The position numbers were made by a program, and so were the translations under genes. From Alphaproteobacteria bacterium (lineage in GTDB: Bacteria > Pseudomonadota > Alphaproteobacteria > Rhizobiales > Devosiaceae): a stretch of 13,168 nt of DNA. Of the stretch, positions 7,340-13,168 are shown piece by piece. Position 1 is the stretch's first letter; each line of letters begins with the position of its first letter. The notes beneath the pieces were generated by a model. The model did not search any database, was not told the DNA's origin, and worked only from the letters and a program-made list of their open reading frames with translations. The DNA lies in the NCBI GenBank assembly GCA_024279575.1, contig JAJRRJ010000020.1, forward strand, positions 1-13,168, given 5' to 3'.

Positions 7340-7762
7340 TCAGCGTGAAAAATATCTGGCACCTGCAACGCATAGAACTACGCCAACGCTCACCATCAAT
7401 ATGTCCCAGCCAACGGATTCGCCCAATAGCGTGGCCGCCAGTGCCAAACCAAAAAACGGTTGTAAAAGCTGCAATTGCCCCACTATTGCAATCCCGCCAA
7501 GAGCCAACCCGCGATACCAGAACACGAAACCAATCAACATGGCGAAAGTTGAGACATAGGCCAACCCGATCCACGCCCCCTGCCCCACATTGGCAAAGGT
7601 GGCGGGCATCGTAAAAATGGCCAATGCTCCCATTGGAGGCAATGACAGGATCAGCGCCCATGAAATGACCTGCCAGCCGCCAATGGTACGTGATAATTTT
7701 GCCCCTTCAGCATAACCAAGACCGCACACGATGATTGCTGCAATCATATAAAGATTACCCAC
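7340..7762 (-). pseudogene. DMT-superfamily (EamA) transporter, C-terminal half only
   Basis: About 137 residues with five hydrophobic helices that match the second EamA repeat of drug/metabolite transporters: GYAEGAKLSR, GGWQVISWALILSLPPM, YVSTFAMLIGFVFWYRGLALGG and GQLQLLQPFFGLALAATLLGE. Full-length members have about 290-300 residues and two such repeats; the first repeat is absent. Recognisable similarity stops near 7750-7756, exactly where a truncated gene begins on the opposite strand. An in-frame ATG at 7762 exists by chance, but there is no sign of a promoter or a normal N-terminus. The C-terminus and stop (7340) are intact. Members with the GYAEG...WQVISW pattern are often divergent from MocR-type regulators, consistent with the neighbour. 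The fragment is very likely non-functional. Confidence 0.8.
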
Positions 7763-7770
7763 GAGCGGGC
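7745..7770. other. Deletion scar joining two divergent truncated genes
   Basis: Minus-strand DMT transporter similarity ends at about 7750-7756, and plus-strand aminotransferase similarity (RAGMYLW) begins at about 7763. Both genes have lost their 5' ends at the same place, and their 3' ends point away from it. This is the expected product of one deletion across the shared 5'/promoter region of a divergent pair. No insertion sequence or obvious repeat remains at the junction, and the exact breakpoint cannot be placed without an intact relative. Confidence 0.7.
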
Positions 7771-7989
7771 ATGTATTTGTGGTGCCGCCTGCCGCACGAT
7801 TTATGCGCGATTGATGTGGCGCGCAAAGCTCACAAGAAGGGGGTCGTTTTGGCCCCGGGAAATGTGTTCAGCCTTACCGGTTCATCTAAACACTTTTTGC
7901 TTTTTAATGTATCTCAATGTGCTTCTGAAAAAATATTTGATGTTCTGGAGGAAATTATTGTAGCCGATCAAGTTCAGGTGGATCATTGA
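7763..7989 (+). pseudogene. C-terminal fragment of a PLP-dependent aminotransferase (MocR/PdxR-like)
   Basis: About 75 residues recognisable as the end of a class I/II aminotransferase fold: RAGMYLWCRLP, then VARKAHKKGVVLAPGNVFS (the usual GV-x-x-APG-x-x-F block), LLFNVS, and a final amphipathic helix KIFDVLEEII before the stop at 7987. MocR/PdxR regulators (about 470 residues: GntR-type winged helix plus aminotransferase domain) carry this ending and commonly sit divergently from EamA transporters, as here. The N-terminal DNA-binding domain and the PLP-lysine region are missing. No start codon with a ribosome site is evident. A stand-alone aminotransferase of the same fold is an alternative origin. 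Confidence 0.68.
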
Positions 7990-8021
7990 AGCGCCAGGCT
8001 GATATTGCAGTTTACAAAATT

Positions 8022-8049
8022 CGCCCCCGGAATGGGGTGCTGTTTTTTT
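8022..8049 (+). terminator. Rho-independent terminator-like hairpin with T tract
   Basis: On the plus strand CGCCCC (8022-8027) can pair with GGGGTG (8034-8039) around a six-base loop, with one G-U pair. Seven T follow at 8043-8049. It lies after the aminotransferase remnant and abuts the stop codon of cbbO, which converges from the other side. On the minus strand the same stem is followed by AATTTTG, so it could also weakly serve cbbO. Confidence 0.55.
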
Positions 8050-10318
8050 ATTTAGTCAGGCTCATAAACAGGCGCGGTAATTTTTCGGGCAGCCGTTCCA
8101 CCTTGTCGATAACGGTGTAGTTATTGCGCCCGAATATATCGGCCACATAGTCATTGGCCTGGGGGTCCAAACTGATGCAATAGGTTGTAATTCCTTTGCT
8201 TTCCAACTCATTCACCGCCATGTGCGTATCGTCCTGCAAATATTTTGGGTTCTGCACATCAATATCGTGTGGCTTTCCATCGGTGAGCACCAAAAGCAAC
8301 TTTTTTTCTTCGCGCCTGGTCTCAAGATAACGGGAGGCGTGACGCAAAGCTGCGCCCATTCGGGTGGAATGGCCCGCTTCCATTGCCGCCAGACGCCCCT
8401 TGGGAGTTGCGTCCCATTGCTCGGAAAACCCCTTAAAATGAGAATAGCGCACCTCATGGCGGGTGTTTGATGAAAACCCGGTGATGGCGAAGGGATCACC
8501 CAGCGCCTCCACCGCTGTGGCCAGCAGGGAAACCGCCTCCTGACTTAGTTGCAAAATGGTGCTGTCCAGACCCGGCGGTATTTCATTGATTGATTCTGAG
8601 AGGTCAAGCAAAAGCAATACAGCAATATCACGGCCATCCCTGACATGACTTTGGTGAATACGCGTATCCGGGGTCGAGCCAATTCGAAAATCAATGGCGG
8701 CGCGAATTGCCACATCAAGGTCAAGGTCGTCGCCCTCCTCCTGATAGCGTACCCTGCGGCGCTGTTGCGGCTTGAGCAAATCAACAATCTGTTTGAGTTG
8801 TTTTGACAATCGTTTGTGCTTGTCCAGTAACCGATCAATCAGAGAGGCGTCACCGGGGGGGTGAATGGCCTCATAAACGGTTACCCAGTCGGGGCGATAG
8901 TTTTGTACTGCATGGTCCCACTCCGGGTAATGCTGAGGTGGTAAAATCCCCTCATTTTCAGGCCCCTCACCTCGTTCAGCGGCGCTGTGGTCTGAGTGGA
9001 AATCATTTTCGTCCTCCACATCCTCCAAAAATATCCATAAATAGCGATTGTCGTCGCGATAACTGACTTGTGTATCCTCAAACCAGACTTTTGGCTGGCG
9101 AAAGTCATGCTCATAATTGTCCTTGAGCCAATGCACACCAAGTTCGGTGCTTAGCGAAGGATCAAACGGGTTTTCCTCCACACGAGCGCGGAATCTGGCG
9201 GCATAATCGAGCAGACTTTTATCGGTGTAATTGTGGCCGGGGTTAAGAAGAGCATAGGAAAGCATGGCCAGTTTATGGCGGATGCAGGACCAGCCCTCAA
9301 GGCAGGACCCGGGCACTGGCCGGGGGTGCATGGACAGCCAAAGTTGACGAAGGCCCGGAAATTTTTGCATGGCCAGATATTCGACCCGCGCATCTTCAAA
9401 AACCTCGATGCAAATATGCTGAAAAGTGCTGAAATTGTCAGCAAGGTAGGGTTCTGACCAGACTTTATGCGCCATCATATGAGCAAGCATTGCCCGATAA
9501 CGGTCAATGGCTTTTATTGACCCCAGATCCTCATAAACATCAGGAAGGTGAATACCGTGCCGATCCAGATGGGGGCGTGGCTTGCGCATAGTATCAAAGG
9601 CTTCTGAATAGGGGCGAAATTCCGTATCTGTGTCCCAAAAGGCACGGGCAAACAATCCCAGCTGGCGTTCAACGTCCATGAACAATGTGCCGTTTCGTTC
9701 CTTGACCAACATGGCTTTGGCGTCGGCTGATTGCAAAGAAAAATAGTCCGGCAGGCGGTGGGGATGTTCGGCATAAACACGGACCCCATAGTCAATCCAG
9801 TTCTTCCCCCCGGCCATGGATAGCTGCCCGAACAAATAGGGCGCGCGCTCGACAAGCGGGCGGGTGCCCTCTTTTGCCTCAGTTGCCATGCGTTTCACCA
9901 TCTGCAACCAGCCAAGAAGCAACTCAGCACTGCCAAGCCGACGCGCCACAGCCGGCAATGTTGCAAGAAACGGGTTGATTGATCCGGTGATTGCATATTC
10001 TGATAAAAACGCAGCGGTTTGTGCGATCTTGGGGATAACAGTTTCGTCGGAATGGCGCACCACTTCTGGAATGTTGTCGAGAAAAATCAGCACCAGCTCG
10101 GTGCCGCGCCCAAGGGCACAAACACGGTCGGCCCCTGCCAGCCAGGCGATGGCTCCCTCTTTTGACAAAGTCTCAAGCGCCTCAAGCAGCGCATTCTCAA
10201 ATATATCGTCGACTTTGCGCACCGTACATTTTAGCCGCCTGCGCCATTTCATGACATTTGGTGTCATGAAAGTGGCAGCCCTTGCATGTGCCTCTGAAGT
10301 TAAGTCGGCAGACATCAT
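8048..10318 (-). CDS. cbbO: CbbO, VWA-domain subunit of the RuBisCO activase
   Basis: A 756-residue protein of the CbbO/NorD family. With CbbQ it remodels inhibited RuBisCO: CbbO is the adaptor that contacts RuBisCO and couples it to the CbbQ ATPase ring. The C-terminal von Willebrand A domain begins near residue 560 and has a complete metal-ion-dependent adhesion site: DLSES (D572, S574, S576), T652 in HSTRMGAAL and D680 in LTDGKPHD. The N-terminal part is mostly helical. An acidic low-complexity linker (EDVEDENDFHSDHSAAERGE) lies near 430-450. Two adjacent ATGs (10318 and 10315) follow an AGGAG, and either may be used. It starts 22 bases after the cbbQ stop, so it is in the same operon. A NorD identity is excluded mainly by context: RuBisCO upstream, and no nitric oxide reductase genes. 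Confidence 0.9.
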   Translation of the reverse strand: MMSADLTSEAHARAATFMTPNVMKWRRRLKCTVRKVDDIFENALLEALETLSKEGAIAWLAGADRVCALGRGTELVLIFLDNIPEVVRHSDETVIPKIAQTAAFLSEYAITGSINPFLATLPAVARRLGSAELLLGWLQMVKRMATEAKEGTRPLVERAPYLFGQLSMAGGKNWIDYGVRVYAEHPHRLPDYFSLQSADAKAMLVKERNGTLFMDVERQLGLFARAFWDTDTEFRPYSEAFDTMRKPRPHLDRHGIHLPDVYEDLGSIKAIDRYRAMLAHMMAHKVWSEPYLADNFSTFQHICIEVFEDARVEYLAMQKFPGLRQLWLSMHPRPVPGSCLEGWSCIRHKLAMLSYALLNPGHNYTDKSLLDYAARFRARVEENPFDPSLSTELGVHWLKDNYEHDFRQPKVWFEDTQVSYRDDNRYLWIFLEDVEDENDFHSDHSAAERGEGPENEGILPPQHYPEWDHAVQNYRPDWVTVYEAIHPPGDASLIDRLLDKHKRLSKQLKQIVDLLKPQQRRRVRYQEEGDDLDLDVAIRAAIDFRIGSTPDTRIHQSHVRDGRDIAVLLLLDLSESINEIPPGLDSTILQLSQEAVSLLATAVEALGDPFAITGFSSNTRHEVRYSHFKGFSEQWDATPKGRLAAMEAGHSTRMGAALRHASRYLETRREEKKLLLVLTDGKPHDIDVQNPKYLQDDTHMAVNELESKGITTYCISLDPQANDYVADIFGRNNYTVIDKVERLPEKLPRLFMSLTK

Positions 10319-10340
10319 AATGCTCCTGCACAGATGAAAA

Positions 10341-11144
10341 TTAGCCCAGGATCAGCTCCACGGCGGCATCAAGGGTGGCGCGAATATCGGGGTCGTCGGT
10401 AAGGGGGCGCACCATAGCCATTTTGCTGGCCGCAACAGGGGCGACACCATCTTCAATCAACTGGGCGGCATAAACCAGAAGGCGGGTCGATATGCCTTCA
10501 TCCAAACCGTGCCCTTTGAGATTGCGGGCGCGATGGGCAATATCAACCAGCTTGCCCGCCACCTCAATATCAACGCCCCCCTCTTTGCTGACAATGCGCG
10601 CTTCGTTGTCTTTTTCGGGATAATCAAAATCAAGGGCCGTAAAGCGTTGTTTGGTGGATTGTTTAAGATCCTTCATCAAACTCTGGTAGCCGGGATTATA
10701 AGAAATCACCAATTGGAAATCCGGGTGCGCCTCTAACAGCTCACCCTTCTTATCCAACGGCAACACGCGGCGATGGTCGGTCAGCGGGTGGATAACAACT
10801 GTTGTATCCTGACGCGCCTCAACCACCTCATCCAGATAGCAGATTGCCCCGATACGCGCCGCTACCGTTAGCGGGCCATCCTGCCAGCGCGTACCCTTTT
10901 CGTCGAGCAAAAACCGGCCAATCAAATCAGCAGCTGTCATATCTTCGTTGCAGGCAACGCTGATCAGGGGTTTTTGCAACTTCCACGCCATATATTCGAT
11001 AAAACGGGACTTGCCGCAACCTGTGGGTCCCTTGACCATAATCGGCAGACGACAATTGTAGGCAGATTTGTAAAGCGCCACCTCGTTGCCGGTCACATAG
11101 TAAAATGGTTCCTGCTCAATCAGGTATTGGAGTTTATCACTCAT
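10341..11144 (-). CDS. cbbQ: CbbQ, AAA+ ATPase of the RuBisCO activase
   Basis: A 267-residue MoxR-type AAA+ ATPase of the CbbQ/NirQ/NorQ group. It forms the ATP-driven ring that, with CbbO, releases tight-binding sugar phosphates from RuBisCO. Visible motifs are Walker A GPTGCGKS (residues 39-46), the DMTAADLIGRFLLD block typical of the CbbQ/NorQ clade, Walker B ICYLDE (101-106), sensor 1 in ISYNPGY (N150), and a C-terminal lid with GISTRLLVYAAQLI. The ATG at 11144 is chosen over one at 11180 because TAAGGAC lies about six bases upstream and 267 residues is the family length. It lies 118 bases downstream of cbbM, past a strong stem-loop, and 22 bases before cbbO. Confidence 0.92.
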   Translation of the reverse strand: MSDKLQYLIEQEPFYYVTGNEVALYKSAYNCRLPIMVKGPTGCGKSRFIEYMAWKLQKPLISVACNEDMTAADLIGRFLLDEKGTRWQDGPLTVAARIGAICYLDEVVEARQDTTVVIHPLTDHRRVLPLDKKGELLEAHPDFQLVISYNPGYQSLMKDLKQSTKQRFTALDFDYPEKDNEARIVSKEGGVDIEVAGKLVDIAHRARNLKGHGLDEGISTRLLVYAAQLIEDGVAPVAASKMAMVRPLTDDPDIRATLDAAVELILG

Positions 11145-11214
11145 CGTTTTGTCCTTACCGATTAGCTTGATCCTCGTCACACGGAGAGAACCACTTTCCC
11201 CGTGTCAGAAAGAC

Positions 11215-11241
11215 TTCATCCCGGCCAGTTGCCGGGATGAA
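11215..11241 (-). terminator. Perfect 11-bp stem-loop between cbbM and cbbQ (attenuator or mRNA-stabilising hairpin)
   Basis: TTCATCCCGGC (11215-11225) and GCCGGGATGAA (11231-11241) are perfect inverted repeats with a five-base loop. In the transcript the hairpin lies 21 bases after the cbbM stop and is followed by GTCTTTCTG, not a full U tract, so readthrough into cbbQ is likely. A weaker 6-bp hairpin (ACACGG 11179-11184 with CCGTGT 11200-11205) follows. Such an arrangement commonly keeps the upstream gene more abundant than the downstream ones, which suits RuBisCO versus its catalytic activase. Confidence 0.6.
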
Positions 11242-11262
11242 CCCTGTCCAGCTGGAACACGC

Positions 11263-12648
11263 CTATTTATGCACGCCCAGCTTTTCGCGCCATCCTTCAA
11301 AGATGTTGTCCGCATCCTCGGAAAAGCTTTCAAACGCACCCCGCAATTCTTCGTGTTCCTTGGCATATTCCACCAGATCAACACCTTCCTGCCACGCCAT
11401 AAAGGCCTGACGCAGGGAAGTCGCCCCCGATGCAATACCATCCTTATGCCCCAGCGCACCGCCGCCTGAGGTCTGGATAACATTACAGTGGCCCAGATTG
11501 TCAAAGAAGCCGGGCAAACGCAGAGCATTCATGCCCCCCGAAATAATGGGCGCAGTTGGCTTCATACGCTCCCATTCCTGATGGAAATAGGTGCCCATCA
11601 CTGAATCCTTAATTAGCATTTCAGATAGAACAGTATCTGAATTATAGCCTTCCATTTTACCAAAACCCATGGTGCCGGTATGGATACCAGAAGCCCCCGA
11701 CATACGCGCCCACTTCATATGGACCAACGCTGAATAGCCGCGGTTGCTTTCCTCCCCGGTAACCATGCCATGCCCGGCGCGGTGATAATGCAAAAACTGG
11801 CTGGGGAAATTGCGTCGTGCAGTGGTCACCATGCCGCAGCCCCCAACAAACCCATCGACCAAAAGTGCCACGTTTTCGGCCAAACTGCCAAATTGCTCCA
11901 GCACATATTCACCACGCGCGATCATTTCTGCGGGGTCATCAGCGGTAATATTTGCGGAGAAAATCTTTGCCTGACCGGTGTCATCCATAGCCCGCTTCAT
12001 TGCGTCCACAATCAGGGGAATTGATTCACGCATCGGTGCGTAAACCTGATTACCCTGAGGCTCGTCATTTTTGATGAAATCCCCACCCAGCCATAACTGA
12101 TAACACGCATCAGCAAACGGCTTTGGACGCAGGCCCAGCTTAGGCTTGATAATCGTACCAACGACCATGCCGCCATTATCAAGATCGCGGCCCAGAATGC
12201 GCCACATGTCTCTAATACCCATGCTTGGGCCATCAAACAGGCGCAAAAAATTTGGTGGTACATAAAAATCCAACAGCTTGGCATATTCCACATCGCCCAT
12301 CGCCTGATTATTGCCCACCATACAGGTCATCAAAGAAACCACCATGGCGCGACCATCTGTAATGTTGCGGTCAAACAGATCAATCGGATAGGCGATTTTC
12401 ATCAGTTCATTTTCTTCATCCACCGCATAACAGATTGCATCCAGCCCCTTGGTGAAATCATCCGTGGTTACAGTTTGCACATTAGTGCCGGTGGACGACT
12501 CGGCACAAAAGTGAGCAGCCGTGCCAACATAGTCAAAAAACCCGGGCTTGGGCCTCATCTTATAGGCGGTGAGGATATGCTTACCGCCGGCAATTAAATC
12601 CTCCTCTTTAAGGTTTAGATTGGCATATCTACTGGTCTGGTCAAGCAT
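11263..12648 (-). CDS. cbbM: Ribulose-1,5-bisphosphate carboxylase, form II large subunit
   Basis: A complete 461-residue form II RuBisCO, which fixes CO2 onto ribulose 1,5-bisphosphate in the Calvin cycle. Form II works without small subunits and suits high-CO2, low-oxygen conditions. All key residues are present with a two-residue offset from Rhodospirillum rubrum: E50, N113, K168 in IIKPKLG, the carbamylated K193 with D195 and E196 in FIKNDEP, H289 and R290 in HYHRAGH, loop-6 K331 in TMGFGKMEG, S370-G372, and the phosphate-binding GGG at 395-397. The length is close to the 466 residues of R. rubrum. GAAGGA lies about seven bases before the ATG. It is the first gene of cbbM-cbbQ-cbbO and is divergent from cbbR, so CbbR-dependent activation is expected. 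Confidence 0.98.
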   Translation of the reverse strand: MLDQTSRYANLNLKEEDLIAGGKHILTAYKMRPKPGFFDYVGTAAHFCAESSTGTNVQTVTTDDFTKGLDAICYAVDEENELMKIAYPIDLFDRNITDGRAMVVSLMTCMVGNNQAMGDVEYAKLLDFYVPPNFLRLFDGPSMGIRDMWRILGRDLDNGGMVVGTIIKPKLGLRPKPFADACYQLWLGGDFIKNDEPQGNQVYAPMRESIPLIVDAMKRAMDDTGQAKIFSANITADDPAEMIARGEYVLEQFGSLAENVALLVDGFVGGCGMVTTARRNFPSQFLHYHRAGHGMVTGEESNRGYSALVHMKWARMSGASGIHTGTMGFGKMEGYNSDTVLSEMLIKDSVMGTYFHQEWERMKPTAPIISGGMNALRLPGFFDNLGHCNVIQTSGGGALGHKDGIASGATSLRQAFMAWQEGVDLVEYAKEHEELRGAFESFSEDADNIFEGWREKLGVHK

Positions 12649-12767
12649 GGTATATCCTTCATTTAATCAAATTGAATGCGTGGCGCAAACCACATATTGG
12701 ACAATATGAAAGAAATGGAACATAAAGAAAAATCGATTGTTTCTATTAAACACATAGAGAAAACACT
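12649..12767. promoter_or_regulatory. cbbR-cbbM divergent control region with two inverted repeats
   Basis: This 119-base AT-rich region must hold both divergent promoters. A perfect 7-bp inverted repeat CATATTG-GA-CAATATG (12693-12708) lies 45 bases upstream of cbbM. A second repeat, TGTTT-CTATT-AAACA (12738-12752), lies 16 bases upstream of the cbbR ATG. LysR-type regulators bind AT-rich dyads with a T-N11-A core; several T-N11-A matches occur, for example 12697-12709. The first dyad could be the activation site for cbbM and the second an autoregulatory site at cbbR. No convincing -35/-10 pair could be singled out on either strand. Confidence 0.5.
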
Positions 12768-13168
12768 ATGCCAACTTTGAGCACTGACAATATTTTTCGC
12801 CACCTTACCCTGCGCCAGCTGCAAATTTTTGAAACAGTGGTCCGACTTGGTGGCGTGACACGCGCGGCAAAAGCCCTTCACCTCAGCCAGCCAACTGTTT
12901 CGATGCAAATCAAAAAACTGAGCGAAACTTTAGGGCTTGCATTGCTTGAGCAAGTGGGCCGCACAATGCAACCCACGAGTGCGGGGCGCGATGTCTATGC
13001 CAATATACGCGAAATTTTAGACCGGGTGATGGGGCTGGGCGATCTGGCCTTAGAACTCAAGGGCGAGGTGAAGGGAGAACTAAACATTGCCGTTATTACC
13101 ACCGCCGCATATTTTATGCCCCATTTTTTGGGGGTCTTTGTTGAAAGACACCCTCAAGTGCGACCGCG
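12768..13168 (+). CDS. cbbR: CbbR, LysR-type transcriptional regulator, N-terminal part, cut by window end
   Basis: Open from ATG 12768 to the end of the window, giving the first 133 of about 300 residues. The LysR winged-helix domain is clear: LTLRQLQIFETVVRLGGVTRAA, then LHLSQPTVSMQIKKL as recognition helix region, and GLALLEQVGRTMQPTSAG as wing. The effector-binding domain begins with GELNIAVITTAAYFMPHFL. CbbR is the activator of Calvin-cycle operons and responds to metabolites such as RuBP or NADPH. Its divergent placement next to cbbM supports this identity over other LysR members. The ribosome site is weak (AGAG about eight bases before the ATG), consistent with low expression. Confidence 0.92.
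   Translation, partial: MPTLSTDNIFRHLTLRQLQIFETVVRLGGVTRAAKALHLSQPTVSMQIKKLSETLGLALLEQVGRTMQPTSAGRDVYANIREILDRVMGLGDLALELKGEVKGELNIAVITTAAYFMPHFLGVFVERHPQVRP

Noticed and set aside
9864..10337. 157-residue plus-strand frame antisense to cbbO
   Set aside because: It is the mirror of a well-supported CbbO reading frame, has no recognisable domain and has serine/alanine-rich shadow composition.
1..13168. CRISPR array, tRNA, rRNA, insertion sequence or phage module
   Set aside because: No regularly spaced direct repeats, no tRNA-like cloverleaf, no transposase or terminal inverted repeats and no phage structural genes were seen.

Overview
The window looks like a chromosomal segment of a metabolically versatile proteobacterium, most likely an alphaproteobacterium. 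The evidence is the family mix: a FadH-type dienoyl-CoA reductase, a form II RuBisCO cluster with a divergent cbbR, and MocR/DMT gene remnants. GC content is moderate, and runs of GGG glycine codons are frequent. The genus cannot be fixed from this sequence. No tRNA, rRNA, CRISPR array, insertion sequence or phage module was seen.

Layout from left to right. (1) 1-693: the 3' end of a 2,4-dienoyl-CoA reductase gene (fadH-like). (2) 902-2401: a complete low-affinity phosphate transporter (PiT/PHO4 family), with a Pho-box-like direct repeat in its leader. (3) 2423-2794, minus strand, convergent with the transporter: a small DUF1353-like protein with a C-terminal hydrophobic helix. (4) 2947-4166, minus strand: a likely two-gene unit of an SDR-family protein without the YxxxK catalytic pair, followed by a universal stress protein. 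(5) 4231-4680: an unrecognised 149-residue protein, divergent from the SDR gene. (6) 4797-7168: a YjjI-type glycyl radical enzyme overlapping its YjjW-type radical-SAM activase; the activase frame is broken twice, each time by a -1 shift in a homopolymer. (7) 7340-7989: two truncated genes joined head to head, the C-terminal half of a DMT (EamA) transporter and the C-terminal end of a MocR/PdxR-like aminotransferase. This is best read as a deletion that removed the 5' halves of a divergent pair and the promoters between them. (8) 8048-12648, minus strand: the CO2-fixation operon cbbM-cbbQ-cbbO. (9) From 12768: a divergent LysR-type regulator (cbbR), cut by the window end.

How it works together. 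CbbM fixes CO2 on RuBP. CbbQ (AAA+ ATPase) and CbbO (VWA/MIDAS adaptor) form the activase that clears inhibitory sugar phosphates from RuBisCO. CbbR, transcribed divergently, is the expected activator and probably acts in the 119-base intergenic region, which holds two inverted repeats. A perfect 11-bp stem-loop after cbbM is well placed to give more cbbM than cbbQO message. YjjI needs YjjW to install its glycyl radical, so the frameshifts matter: if real, YjjI is inactive unless another activase serves it; if they are homopolymer sequencing errors, the pair is intact.

I did not find a clearly undescribed multi-gene system. The most useful leads are the head-to-head deletion scar, the twice-shifted activase, the SDR lacking its catalytic pair and paired with a stress protein, the candidate Pho box, and the uncharacterised 149-residue protein.
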